This document shows positions 11,096 through 22,100 of a DNA stretch of 64,000 bases, piece by piece (position 1 is the stretch's first letter; each line of letters starts with the position of its first letter). This DNA comes from Henckelia pumila (Eukaryota > Streptophyta > Magnoliopsida > Lamiales > Gesneriaceae). The DNA is taken from contig NW_027331831.1 in NCBI RefSeq assembly GCF_033568475.1, positions 12,586,001 to 12,650,000 on the forward strand, written 5' to 3'. A program made the position numbers and the translations under genes. The notes under the pieces were generated by a model, which was given only the letters and a program-made list of their open reading frames with translations, ran no database searches and was not told where the DNA came from.

Positions 11096-13095
11096 AAACT
11101 GTTTATGTGCAACCCCTATTTCCTTACCGTCTTGAATTAATCCGATCCGAACCCACCCAAAGTAACATATCTACAAGAAATTTACTCAATATTCATCGAA
11201 AAGCAGTGATCGAAATTCTCATATTATAAGAAAAAAGGCTTAATGGGTCCATATTGAGATGGCGAGGTTCATACGACTCGTCCATTCAAAACGAAGTATA
11301 TCTAGTTAAACTGATGTTGGGATTTATTAAAATCGACCCGAACTGATCTTTATCATTACACACACATATTATAACATATGCTAAGAATCTATCTTGATTT
11401 TTATTATATTTCATATTAAGTAATAAATACATCACTCCCCTCATAATATTTTAGAATTAAAATTATTTTATTTTTTTATTTGGACATGTTTAAAATAAAA
11501 ATATATAATTATGATTTTATTTTCTATGAATTGAACATAAATTAATAAGTTTTTAACTTATGTAAAAAAAAATTGTTCCTAATTATTATTTAAATAAAGT
11601 TGGAAAATAATTTTGATGGTGTAGTTGAATAATACTTTAAAAACATTTTTAGTGATTTTTAAGTTAAAAAATTTAATACACGTACTAGTTTCAACAAGAT
11701 TTTTGCGAAAACTTATATGGATTTTTTTTCGAAAAAAAAGGTTCTCTAAGTAAAGTTTTTAAACAATAACTGAGAGGTAATTTTTGAATTTTTTTTTTAA
11801 ATAAATGGATCAAACAGGTAATAAATCGCAAACAAAAAAAAAAGAAAAAAAACATTTCAATTAAGAAGTTTTTATAGAATAATTGTACGAACGCTTTTTC
11901 ATTATTTTTAACTATAAAATCATTTTTGTATAATCATTATATATCAAACACATATTTATTTTTAAAGCAACTTTTAAAAAATTTATATTTTATATTTGAA
12001 AAAACATTTTATAGTATTTATCTAAACGGAGTCTTATTAATTTTTAAAAAATTTCATTTTGTAATGCTAAAATTTTAGATGAAGATTTTCTATCTAAATC
12101 TAAACTATGTTTTGAAGCATAAATTATTTAATTTAATCTAAACCAATCGGTAATATGATAATTATGATTATTTAAGCTAATAAAAATATATTAACTTATT
12201 CTAAAGCAAAGGTTGCATCTCAATTAATCAGCGGTAGGATTGAACTTAGGTAGAATTTTGAATTTCAAATAATTGACTTGGAACATACAAAGATACAAAA
12301 TTATCAATTATCACCAAGTATTAAATTTAAAGAAATAAGAATTATTCGAAGTCACGATGAAAAACTTCTCCCATGCTTCAAGCTTCAGCCGCCAAGAGGT
12401 GTTGTCTTGCAAAGTTTGCCAAAAGTCCTCACAAAGTTCTCCAAAACGAACGCAGTGATTATCTTCATTATTTTCCCGATTTTCGATGATAAAAGATGGA
12501 AAATTTTCACATAACGGCACACCTTGACCTTGGTCCATGCCTAGGTCCCTCTATAGAATTATGTGTCACTCGTAATGGTTCATTAAAAGGTGCTGGTACG
12601 TGACACAGAGTATGTGATACGATTCTTATTAGGCATGAATAGAAAATATGATTATGATTAAATCGCATTCTCGATTCAATAACACAAGAAGATTTTAGTT
12701 GTTATCTCGATCTTGAAACAAATAAGTTTTTAAAAACCCACTCATACTTTATGAGAAACTAGTAAAAAAGATTCATGAAAGAACAATTAAGAAATCAAAA
12801 AGACCTTCAAATGAGCTCGTCTTTGACAATCTATGAGATAATCAATTGATAAATGCCACAAAATATTGAAATTTGGATAAGTTTGATTTTTTATGAACAA
12901 AGAAAAAAGCATCACAAAATTCTAGAGAGAATTTTGAAAGAAAATATCAAATCTGAATTATTAATAATCAATTTGTGTCGTTCCAAAGTTTACAACTTTA
13001 AATTGTCAAAAGATAATGCAAAATATCAGAAAATATCATGAAATTAAGTTTTCTAATATTCTAAAATTCTCCAATATGTAAAATATTGCAAAAAT
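11096..13095. other. AT-rich intergenic DNA, no gene seen
   Basis: Long A and T runs with only short open frames. No domain, terminal repeat or target duplication was recognised. The small ORFs on both strands around 12280-12540 have no family resemblance that I can see. Confidence 0.5.
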
Positions 13096-13310
13096 CCGAG
13101 TAGAAAAATAAGTTTCCATATGCGCGACACCCTTGAGCGGTCAAAAGTACTCGCTGGAGTGCATGATGTTCTTCCCCGAACTCTTCAACAAATCCCAGGC
13201 GCGCTCGAGCGATAAAAACTTGCGATTGGATCGGTTTAAATGCGCTCGAGCGGATAAAACTTGCGGCTCGAGCGCAAAATATTCTGTCCAAAATTTTCAG
13301 AGTGTGCTGG
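13096..13310. repeat. LTR-like fragment with CGCTCGAGCG motifs
   Basis: Contains four or so GCGCTCGAGCG-type palindromes among AT-rich DNA, like those in the LTRs at 20028-22100 and 26736-28828, but the rest of the sequence differs. It ends where the gypsy LTR fragment begins at 13311. Confidence 0.4.
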
Positions 13311-14400
13311 TATAGTTACCCGAATCCAGAATAGTGATTAAATGATAATTAATCCAGTAACCATGTTTAGAGTTGACAAAACATGATTAAGGATTCTCCA
13401 ATAAGGATTAAGGAGTTTAAAATCAGATTTAAAAGTCCGAAAATGGCCTGGAAGGTTACAAGGGATCGGAGGATCCGAACCCTAAGATCGGACCATCCGA
13501 AGATGTAAAGTTCGAAGGCTCTGATCAAGTTCGGAATGGGAAAGTTCGTACAATCCGATCGTGAGTTCGTACGATCTGAACTATTGAGAGTTCGAAAGCT
13601 ATAATTGAATTCTGAAGCTTGGTGAGATCGAATGATCCGATCTAGAAGATAGGATGATCCGAACCCAAGTCAGGACAGGTGGTCGGTTGCATGTAATTGG
13701 TTAAACACGTAGCTATAGATCAGAGCATCCAAAGGTAGAGATCGGAAGATCCGAAGTCAATTTATCAGGTGTCCAGGTGGGAGAGACGCCACGGATGACG
13801 TATTATTGAGATTGGACGATCTGAAGTCCAGTTCGGACCATCCGAAGCACTGGCAGGGACATGTAGCGGACATGCAAGTTCGGACGATCCGAAGAGGGGG
13901 TTCGGACCATCTGAACTCCGCCTATAAATAGAGGGTCCGAGGGCCTCATTTGGTGCTCTTCTCAAACTTTTTACTCGATCATTTAATAGTATATTTAAGG
14001 TGTTCTAGTCACCTAGGTAGATCCGAGAGTTGACGGATTGGCCTCTGGAGTAGTAGCGGAGTTGTGCCCAAGCTGTGGGGTCATCGCCATCAGTTGGCTA
14101 ACAATGGACACAGAGATTAGACTATATATGCAGGGACATCTAGGAGTATATGCACGTAAGTATTGACTGAGATTGTCAGCGGGTATGCATGCTTATATGT
14201 TGCATTTATGTGTCATGATTGCATGTTACTGCTTTGAGATATTATGCTGCATGTGCATATCATATTGAGCTTGTGTCTCTTTGAGATGAGCTAGTGTAGG
14301 GTCTCTTAGCCCTTGTTTGGACGTTGTGACACTGAGGGTCCTGTCGACCGACGGGTTGCGCCAACTCTAGTGATCCGAGGACATTTTAGATCTGAATCCA
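13311..14400 (+). repeat. gypsy LTR fragment related to 3484-4953
   Basis: Begins TATAGTTACCCGAATCC (decayed TGTAGTAACCC). It carries the same array of GGATCGTCCGAA-type palindromes, a TATA box (13922-13930), and a downstream segment (TATTGACTGAGATTGTCAGC, about 14160) clearly matching 4233-4252 of the first LTR. The 3' part is lost where copia sequence begins. No element body adjoins it, so it is a truncated LTR. Confidence 0.75.
13455..13915 (+). repeat. second array of GGTCCGAA/GGATCCGAA motifs
   Basis: About a dozen degenerate copies of the TTCGGACGATCCGAA palindrome or its halves lie upstream of the TATA box at 13922, the same arrangement as at 3608-3895. Confidence 0.65.
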
Positions 14401-14753
14401 GTTAGGACATTTTTTTACGAATAAAGACATGACCTCATTGCTGATCTATTCTGCTATCTTTTTGTTTGAGGCCTCCTCGACCGGCGAACATGAAACGATC
14501 ATAGTCAGTGCGTTGGGTGAAAATTTGAATGTTATTCTTCTGTCCTTATTCCTAGGTCAAACTCATAGTCTTTAAGGTCCACGAAAAGGTCATGAAGCTC
14601 AAGTTTGCTAAAATATTTGGATTCTTGCATGGCTACTATTTTGACATCTCATTCTCTGGGAAAAGCTTGCATTACCTTCAAGCAATTTCATCGTTGGAGT
14701 ATGTTTTCTAAGAGTAATAAGTTCACAAACAATACTAATAAAATGATCGTCAA

Positions 14754-15095
14754 TGTAACGTCCCACTGTATCAAGACGATTCTTTCCAACATGCTTATGT
14801 CCTCACTCACACGCACCCTGCGAAACTTCCCAAGGGGTCACCCATCCTAAAATTACCCCAAGTCAAGCACGCTTAACTTTGGAGTTCTTATATGATGAGC
14901 TCCCGAAAAAAAGATGCACCTTCTTGATATGAGTTGTACATATCAAATCTTTTTTACCTCTCATTCTGGTGTGGTATTGGTTCATTCATGTCACCCGTCG
15001 CCCATTATTTGGCGGGGTTTCCATCTTTTCATGTATTAACCACTCATATTGCGGATCATGTACCGCCCTAGGACTTTTTGGTTCCATGTGTAACA
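14754..15095 (-). repeat. Cassandra LTR (3' LTR in element sense)
   Basis: 342 bp, bounded on the plus strand by TGTAACG and TGTAACA. It matches 15168-15508 closely, including the 5S-like block. Confidence 0.9.
14826..14904 (-). promoter_or_regulatory. 5S rRNA-like internal promoter in the Cassandra LTR
   Basis: On the minus strand this reads like the 3' half of plant 5S rRNA: GAACTCC, then GTTAAGCGTGCTTG (A-box region), then AGGATGGGTGACC (C-box region). The spacing is near that of the 5S gene. It is not a functional 5S gene, because the 5' half is absent and the sequence has drifted. Confidence 0.88.
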
Positions 15096-15153
15096 TGCCC
15101 ACCAGTTTACGCCTGGTTCATCTCCGAACCACACCGTACTGGGAGAGGCCAGT

Positions 15154-15164
15154 CTCTGATACCA
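15154..15164 (-). other. Cassandra primer-binding site
   Basis: TGGTATCAGAG on the minus strand, complementary to the 3' end of initiator methionine tRNA, three bases from the end of the 15168-15508 LTR. Confidence 0.9.
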
Positions 15165-15167
15165 TTT

Positions 15168-15508
15168 TGTAACGTTCCACTGTATCAAAATGAGTCTTTC
15201 CAACATGATTATATACTCACTCACACGCACCTTGGAAAACTTTCCAAGGAGTCACCCATCCTAAAATTGCCCAAAGTCAAGCATGCTTAACTTTGGAGTT
15301 CTTATATGATGAGCTCCCAAAAAGAAGATGCATCTTTTTTATATGAGTTGTATATATCAAATTTTTTTTACCTCTCATTTCGGTATGAGATCAGTTCATT
15401 CATGTCATCCATCGCCCATTCTTTGGTGGGGTTTCCATCTTTCAGGTATTAACCACTCATATTGTGGATCATGTACCGCCCTAGGACTTTTTGGCTCCGG
15501 GTGTAACA
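15168..15508 (-). repeat. Cassandra LTR (5' LTR in element sense)
   Basis: 341 bp, ending on the plus strand with TGTAACA just before the right GTCAA duplication. Confidence 0.9.
15240..15319 (-). promoter_or_regulatory. 5S rRNA-like internal promoter, second copy
   Basis: Same 5S-like block as at 14826-14904, here with GTTAAGCATGCTTG and AGGATGGGTGACT, so slightly more decayed in the box C region. Confidence 0.85.
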
Positions 15509-16002
15509 GTCAAACTCAGCCATGGTTTCCTCTGGCTTCATTTTAGCATTGTCAAAATTTTGGATGGCGACAGTGAGTTTGTTTTCCTAGGTTTGATTGT
15601 TGCCTTCACACAACTGGGTAAGCTTTTCCCAGATTTTCTTTGCAGTGGTACATGTTTTGATTTTGCTGAACATGTTCTTGTCTAGCACTTTGCAGAGAAT
15701 GTTTTTAGAAACGTTATCGATATTTGCTTTCTTATTGTCCTCCGTTGTCCACTTAGATTTGTGCTTCTCTACCATTTGTGGCTCACCACTTGAGATGGCT
15801 ACTGTAGTATTTTCTTTGAGAATCTTCATAGGTCCATCAGTAATGACAAACCACATATCATCATCTTGAGCTGAAAGATGTGCCTGCATACGAATCTTCC
15901 AGTCATCACATTCTTCTCTAGAAAACATAGGTATTTTGTTAAATGAAGTCATGATTTGAATATAAGTATCAGCAGTTGAGAAAAACCCTATCTGATATAA
16001 CT

Positions 16003-17100
16003 TGTTGGGGATCATGTGTGTGTGTAGAGGGGGTGGATACACAATCTTAAAATATTTTGAACAAAAACAAAGAATTGAGTGAATGTAAGTCCACTCAACT
16101 AATTTCCTCAACTTCTGAAGATGTTTGAACAACTAAAAACTACGGAAATAGTTCAAAAACTTCAGTGAAAAATGTATACTCAAATCAAGTTAAATTAAGC
16201 AAGATAGAGTAGAAAATGCAGAAAGGTAAATAGAGCAGAAGTTATGAAAGCTCGAAGGCTAAATCCTTCCACAGACTCCTTCCACACATGAAAGAATTCA
16301 CTACAAAACTTTGGTTATTACAATGTCTTGTAATACACCGACTCCAATATTTGGATTTTATATATTTCCTAACTCGAAAATCCTAGATTTCAACAAGATA
16401 AGATTCAAAATTATTATCAAACTATTCGTAAATTCAACTTAGTTTGAGTTCTCAAACTCAAACTTTCAAATCCTTCTTCTCGAGCTTTCTTTCTTTAGCA
16501 GTCGAGGGATTTGAAACCCTTAGATGATCCTAACAGATATGATAGTTTTCTGATTAAGTGAGGGTTGAAGTGAGCAAGGTAGATAAGATCTATTTCAAGT
16601 GCTCAAAGAGATTACTTAAGATTATGTAGAATAGTCTTGATAGTTCTTTCTTCGAGCAATCTCTTATTTATAGTGTTCTTTACATGAATACTCTCAACAT
16701 CTTTATTGCAGCCATTAAATATGTATATCATTTGACTGTTTTCTTTTGCATGGAGAGCCCCAACATCATTAATTCAAAGGTAATTTGTCTGTTATCCTAC
16801 ATATGATAAGTAGAGTCTTCAATAAATGCACGATTTAATTCTTTTTTATTTTAGGAGGTAACAGTTGCAGTAAGGTTCTGAGCTTAGATGTCTCAGTGAT
16901 CAGTCGAGGGATATGACTTGAATTTGACCGTTCGAGGAGCCTTTAGCCAGGTGATGACTAGTCTTCCTTGCAAGCGGTCGATATTTCTTCTTCAAAGCAA
17001 GCGGTCGATACCTTTTGTTCAAAGCAAGCGGTCGATATCGCTTCTTCAAAGCAAGGGTTCGATACCTCTTTTAGATGGAAAGACAGCAAAATTTAGAACA
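16003..17100 (-). repeat. 5' LTR of the minus-strand copia element
   Basis: On the minus strand it starts TGTTCTAAAT (17100) and ends CCCCAACA (16003), with TGTT/AACA inverted ends. A decayed primer-binding site follows and gag lies about 40 bp further on. It contains a minus-strand TATA box (TATAAATAAG, 16672-16663) and a 27-bp tandem repeat in the U3 part. Confidence 0.65.
16971..17075 (-). repeat. 27-bp tandem repeat in copia LTR U3
   Basis: Nearly four copies of a unit beginning CAAGCGGTCGATA, starting at 16971, 16998, 17025 and 17052, exactly 27 bp apart. The location upstream of the LTR TATA box suggests enhancer-like repeats. Confidence 0.85.
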
Positions 17101-20027
17101 ATGATTTATTGTTTTATTACCATCAAAACTTAGGTTCATCATATATTATATCAGTATCATTCTATCAAGATATATATTAATAGACCTTGTGTATTAGGTC
17201 TTCAAGAATATTGATAAAGCTTAAATCAATATTTTAAAGGATATTATGCATCTTCTATTTTGCATAAATATTTTTCAAAAAAATTGATATATACTAGATC
17301 TTGTATCAATACTCTGTAGAAATATTGATAATCGTTAGATTTTGGGTAATTTTCTTCAAGAAATATTATAAATCTTTAGATTTTATATCAATATTCTACT
17401 TTGATATAGATATATCTTTATCAATAATTTTCATGTTTGTTGATAACTTAAAATCAATTTGTTTTCATAAATATTGTTATCTTCATAAATATCAATAGAT
17501 CTAATATCAATATGAATATTATTAATTATACTGTTTTTGAAAAATATCGATAAATATTTTATTATTTATCAATATACTGCATGAATATTTAAAATCATTA
17601 GTCTCGAAGATATTGAAAAATTTTAGATGATATAACATTTATCGATACAAATCTTAAACGCAATATATTAAAGAATGTTGATAGATCTAAAATCAATATT
17701 CTTCGTAATTGTTGCTAGATCTAAAATCAATATCCTTCATGAAATTGATAATGTTGGTATTTCTAAATAAATATTTTCCGGGATTGTTTTTATATCTAAA
17801 ATCAAAATATTGTTTATGAAATTGATAATATTATATCAATATTTTTCAGTAATATTGATAGATTGATTTTAGATTTAAATTTTAGGTGTGATATTATTCA
17901 AGAATATAGATATTTCTTAGATCATAAATATAGATCTGATTAGATTCCATTTTCAAATCAATTTTATTCAAGAATATTGGTAGATATTGAATTTTTCTAA
18001 GTATCAATATAAAATTGTATAGTGCCACTTTAGAAGCATAAAAAAACTACAATATTGTGCTACATCAAGAGCATTAATTGGTATAACAATATGAATATTT
18101 TATAACGAGTTGTGTTTTTTGGGAGAAAAACAAACGAAAAAATTCGTGCGGATAACGTGTTATAAATGTAATTTAATTTAATAAAAAAAATGAGAGAAAA
18201 AGTGAGTTTTGATAATGACTCAAAATTATTTCATTCATAAGTGAGAACCCCTATTTTTACAATTAAAAGATATTAATCCGTAGATAGATAATATTGAGGT
18301 ATCTATCTGAATCAAAAATCTATCTTGATAATTATGTATTCATTATCAATATGTATTTTGTAAAATTTTGATTTTTTAAAATAGTTTTTTATTTTTATTT
18401 TTTGTAGTTAGTATAGTTTAAATTTTATACAACTAGACTTTCAAATTTAATTTATATATAAGCTTAGATTTTGCTATTATGTTTTAAAATTAAATATTAC
18501 TATTACTGTGTATTTTGAACTTTTATTTAATTATTTTGTTAAAAAAATGAAAATCGTGTTGGTTTGGGTTAGCTGAGTTCTGGTTTAGGTTTCGTTTGGG
18601 TTTGTCATTTTCGGGTTTATTGTGTCAATCCGGCCCAAACCTACACGAACTGACACCCCTACAATATGCATGAATGTTGAATGAAGCAAACACTATATAT
18701 GTATACGAATTGAGCCGGCTCATGATTTGTTTGAACATACTTGAAAATTATTTTAATTCATATGTGAAGTTATCAAATTCGATACAAACTCGAACATATT
18801 CGAATATTTTCGAGCAATGGTGTACCTAAGATTTTCAAAAAAAGCGAATTGTCGATAAATTTAAGATATTAATACAGTACAAATGTATTATAAAAGTCTT
18901 GTATTAACTTTATATATGTTTACAATAGCACACTTGTTCTTACTTAATGCTAATAACTTCATTAGCAAATATATCAAACATATCTTGCTCCAAACATCAT
19001 TTATAGCATATCATTCCCAACTAATTACGAAGTGATGTTTTGATGATTTTCAGTGCTCAAAACCCTCTCTTTGCAATTGCAGTTTCAATGGGTAATAACA
19101 ATATTAACTTCAAAAATAAATATATCAAATTATATAATTGATGTTTCTTCAATTGAACCATCATTTTAGCAAACTCGATAATCCACGTATTCTCATAGAA
19201 CTGATTTTTGGTTCGTATGTCAAAAACAAAGTCTTAAGTTAGTGCTTAAGATGCATTAACTCCATTAAAGAGAAATCAAATGGATAAAACTGAGCAAACT
19301 GAAAAAAAAATTCAACAAGACAGTCACACAGTTAAATTTGTCTTTAAAAAGAATATTAAATAGGGACGGACCCATGAATTTGTTCAAGGGTCACATTCCA
19401 TATAAAATCACAAAATTATGATTTGTATAAATTAAAACTGAGCATAAAAGTTTTTTTTTTAAAAAAAAAACCATCATCAATTCAAATGTGACTTCCAGTT
19501 GACAGATCTTTCATCTTTTGATAATAATTCAAGCTACGATCATTTGATAGTTTACTAAATATATATTTTTCAATATATACCAGCAAAAATTCATTTAACC
19601 ATCAGTAACTCATTGTGTTACGAAATCGATTTTTCACAATCTTCATAGCTAAAAAATTTCTTTTGCTATGACAATTGCAACCGGAAAAATTCAATGTGAA
19701 AAGCTTGTAAACCAAATAATAATTAATATATTATGTTTCTTTTAAATTCCAATTTTTTTTTATTTACACAAATTTTTGGGCTCATGAGGATATGGTTAGG
19801 ATCCAGGATAGAGCTCTCCTCCATTTGTCTTTAGCTAGGCTGGACCTAACGAAGAGTTCCTATAGAATCCGCCTATTTGGACCGTGGATTTCGCTTTTAT
19901 TTTTTCCAAATCTCAAATTCACCCATTACACTGCTTAGTAGAAATCTTTATTTTTTCGTTTCTTCTTCACGACATCGCCTCCCCTCAGCGCTTCTTCACG
20001 GCGGCGCCTCTCTCACCTCAGATGCAG
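17101..20027. other. AT-rich intergenic DNA, no gene
   Basis: No coding regions. From about 17145 to 18000 it is a degenerate repeat (separate entry). Near 18560-18662 a segment ending in GACACCCCTAC resembles the GGGTGTCA-type terminus of plant hAT or MITE sequences but has no clear partner. From 19770 to 20027 the sequence becomes less AT-rich, with CT- and GC-rich blocks resembling a gene promoter or 5' leader, cut by the gypsy insertion at 20028. Confidence 0.5.
17145..18000. repeat. degenerate AATATTGATAGATCTAAAATC repeat region
   Basis: Repeated variants of ATATTGATAGAT...ATCAATATTCTT, roughly 40-65 bp apart, sometimes in opposite orientation. Too diverged to fix a period by eye. Confidence 0.5.
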
Positions 20028-22100
20028 TGTGACGTCCCAATTTCACAATCGGAGCGTTACTAAAAAACATACATACTTGAAAGATAAAAATTTGAAAAAC
20101 ATAAAAACTTCTTTGCGGAAGCATCAACATCTTTATTAATAGGCGTACTAAAGTGCACAAAGATATGAAAAATAGTATTCGAAAGACTTTTCTAAAAAAA
20201 ATTGACATCAAAAGAAATAATCAACTCGTTTTTCCCTCAAAGCATAAATATTGTTTAAACAACTCTCTTTCATAAAGCTCGCAGTCATGCATCGCCCGTT
20301 GGACAGACCCCTGCCTCTTTTTCATGCCCGCCTACGTAATCATCAATGAATGCATCGACATCGTCATTACCTGTGTCATTCAAGTATAATGAGTCCAAAT
20401 ACTTGGCAAGAAAAATGCATAAAAAGGGTTTTTCTAAAACTTTAAATGAGAAAACATTACATATACTTTCATGCAACACATAACCTACATGCATCTTGAT
20501 GTAACCATAACATAAAACATTTAAGGGGTGATGAATTATGTGAATTGTGGTAACCGTCATAATGAGCCATTCATAGGTTTCTGTTCTACAACAAGCATAT
20601 GACATTACGCCCGTAAATTTTCATTCTTTGGATAGCCATTCCGGAGCTCATCCCAAAGTGCATACCCCCGTATAACCATCACGTGAGCCATGTTTCGATA
20701 GCCGCTCCGGAGCTCATCCCAAACTGCATACCCTGTGTAATCACCACAAGATGCATAAACCATCCAAATGTTTTTCATGCAACATAACATTCATCTTTTC
20801 ATATCATCTTCGTAAAAATCATGCTCTTAAAACTTCTCGTGATAAAAATATGTGTGAACTGCTTCCAAAACATTTCATGATAAATAGCTTTTATGAGAAA
20901 ATCACATAGTCATGCAATACATAGTCTAACCGATCCACGTGAGCCGTTCCGTCCGTCTCGGACGATTCATTTTGAAACTTGCTCCATTAGAATGTCTTAA
21001 AATCACTTAAATGGCTTAAAAGATCATAAAATTGAATTTCAGATTGAACATGCAAAGTTTAAAAATTTTGGGACAGAGCCCCGCTCGCTCGAGCGCAGGA
21101 AACTGCCGCTCGAGCGATCTCGCTCGAGCGGCAGTTTCCTGCTCGATCGCTCGAGCGGCAGTTTCCTGCGCTCGAGCGAGAGGCTTGCTGTCAGGAATCC
21201 CAGGCAGAAATCGCACAAACGCCCATAACCTCTTCTTTCTGATTTTTCTTGATCTAAACACCTCTTTTTCACCATAAAATATATATTATTTTGAAAGGAA
21301 CCAACCTCGGACTAAAAAACTTCAAAACTTGAAAAGAATTTTTTTCCAAAACAACCAACATCAAAAGTTTGATTCAAAACATACAAAAATATCATATCAC
21401 ATCAAAATTTCTGCATCTTAACTTCAAAATCCATCAAACCTCAATACATCTACACCCAAGACATCAGGAACATCTCACGTTTCATGATTAAACATCATAC
21501 TCATGAAATTTACAAGGAACATGCATCGATCATCATAGAAACCACTTAGGGTTAAAACTTCAAAATAGATATAGCCTTGAATGGTTTTCATAACAGTAAA
21601 AAGTTGCATGATTTGATTGATTGGAACTAACCTGAGAGATAGGACGATCTAGCCTTGAGAATGAAGAACCCTAGCATTGGATCGCAGTGTTTGAGCGAGA
21701 GAGAACTTGAGGGAAAAAAAAGCGTTCAAAATAAGGATTTAGAATAAAATTCTGAACGCTTATTTCTTTTCTTAACTTATGACTAATGGGCTCCAACATG
21801 GCCCATTAATTACACTTTAAATATTTTAAAATTTTACTCTCTCATTAAATAAAATACATTGTCTCCCATTAAAATTTAATTAAAATAATTTTCATAACTC
21901 GCTCAAAGGCTAGCTTCGTCCCTACGAACCAACTTAATTACCAACCTGAAAACTTTAAAAAAATCACATCACGTCGCATAAAATTTCAGGCATTAAAATA
22001 TATCAAAACATAACAATTAAATATTCTAAATAGCATGTCTTACATCACATAAGTTAATTAATTTAACGTGATTAAGCTATTGGACTTTTTGGACCTTACA
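20028..22100 (-). repeat. 3' LTR of the 20028-28828 gypsy element
   Basis: 2,073 bp. On the minus strand it starts TGTAAGGTCC and ends GGGACGTCACA. It contains a two-copy ~62-bp repeat (about 20630-20752, CCGGAGCTCATCCCA) and a CGCTCGAGCG cluster (21075-21180). No TATA box was confirmed. Confidence 0.9.
21073..21185. repeat. CGCTCGAGCG palindrome cluster
   Basis: About six GCTCGAGCG palindromes alternate with GGAAACTGC/GCAGTTTCC arms, so the region folds on itself and gives open frames on both strands. A shorter version is at 27822-27905 in the other LTR. Confidence 0.8.

Larger units (their letters stand above)
14754..15508 (-). mobile_element. Cassandra-type TRIM, complete, nested in copia gag
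   Basis: 755 bp: two ~342-bp LTRs flanking only 72 bp. It has no coding capacity. Each LTR carries a 5S rRNA-like segment, the hallmark of Cassandra terminal-repeat retrotransposons in miniature, which use a Pol III-type internal promoter and depend on other elements for mobility. The element is flanked by a perfect 5-bp target duplication, GTCAA at 14749-14753 and 15509-15513. Removing it rejoins the copia gag. The primer-binding site and LTR ends are intact. Confidence 0.93.
14440..15952 (-). pseudogene. copia gag (UBN2-type), interrupted by a TRIM
   Basis: Translation on the minus strand from ATG 15952-15950 gives a copia-type Gag, the capsid-like protein that packages element RNA. The M-F-S-R-E-E-C-D-D-W start, the W-T-x-E-D-N-K-K-A-N block and the K-K-I-W-E-K-L-T-Q-L-C-E-G-N motif are those of plant copia Gag (DUF4219/UBN2). 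An in-frame TAG (15587-15589) precedes E-N-K-L. At 15509 the frame is broken by the Cassandra insertion and resumes at 14753 with recognisable but frameshifted sequence (K-L-E-L-H-D-L-F and Y-E-F-D-L near 14560-14630). The C-terminal zinc knuckle is not seen. Confidence 0.75.
14430..17100 (-). mobile_element. Ty1/copia element, 5' end only, minus strand
   Basis: Reading on the minus strand, the order is 5' LTR (17100 to 16003), a decayed primer-binding site (16002-15991, resembling TGGTATCAGA), gag (from 15952), then truncation near 14430 beside a gypsy LTR fragment. Pol and the 3' LTR are gone. A Cassandra TRIM is nested in the gag. Confidence 0.75.

Noticed and set aside
12278..12540. Small genes on both strands
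   Set aside because: Fully overlapping opposite-strand frames in AT-rich DNA with no family features.
14826..15319. 5S rRNA genes
   Set aside because: Only the internal-promoter half of 5S is present and it lies in Cassandra LTRs.
16971..17075. CRISPR-like array
   Set aside because: Contiguous 27-bp tandem repeats without unique spacers, in a plant LTR.
21016..21277. Overlapping open frames on both strands
   Set aside because: Caused by the CGCTCGAGCG palindromes within an LTR; no protein resemblance.
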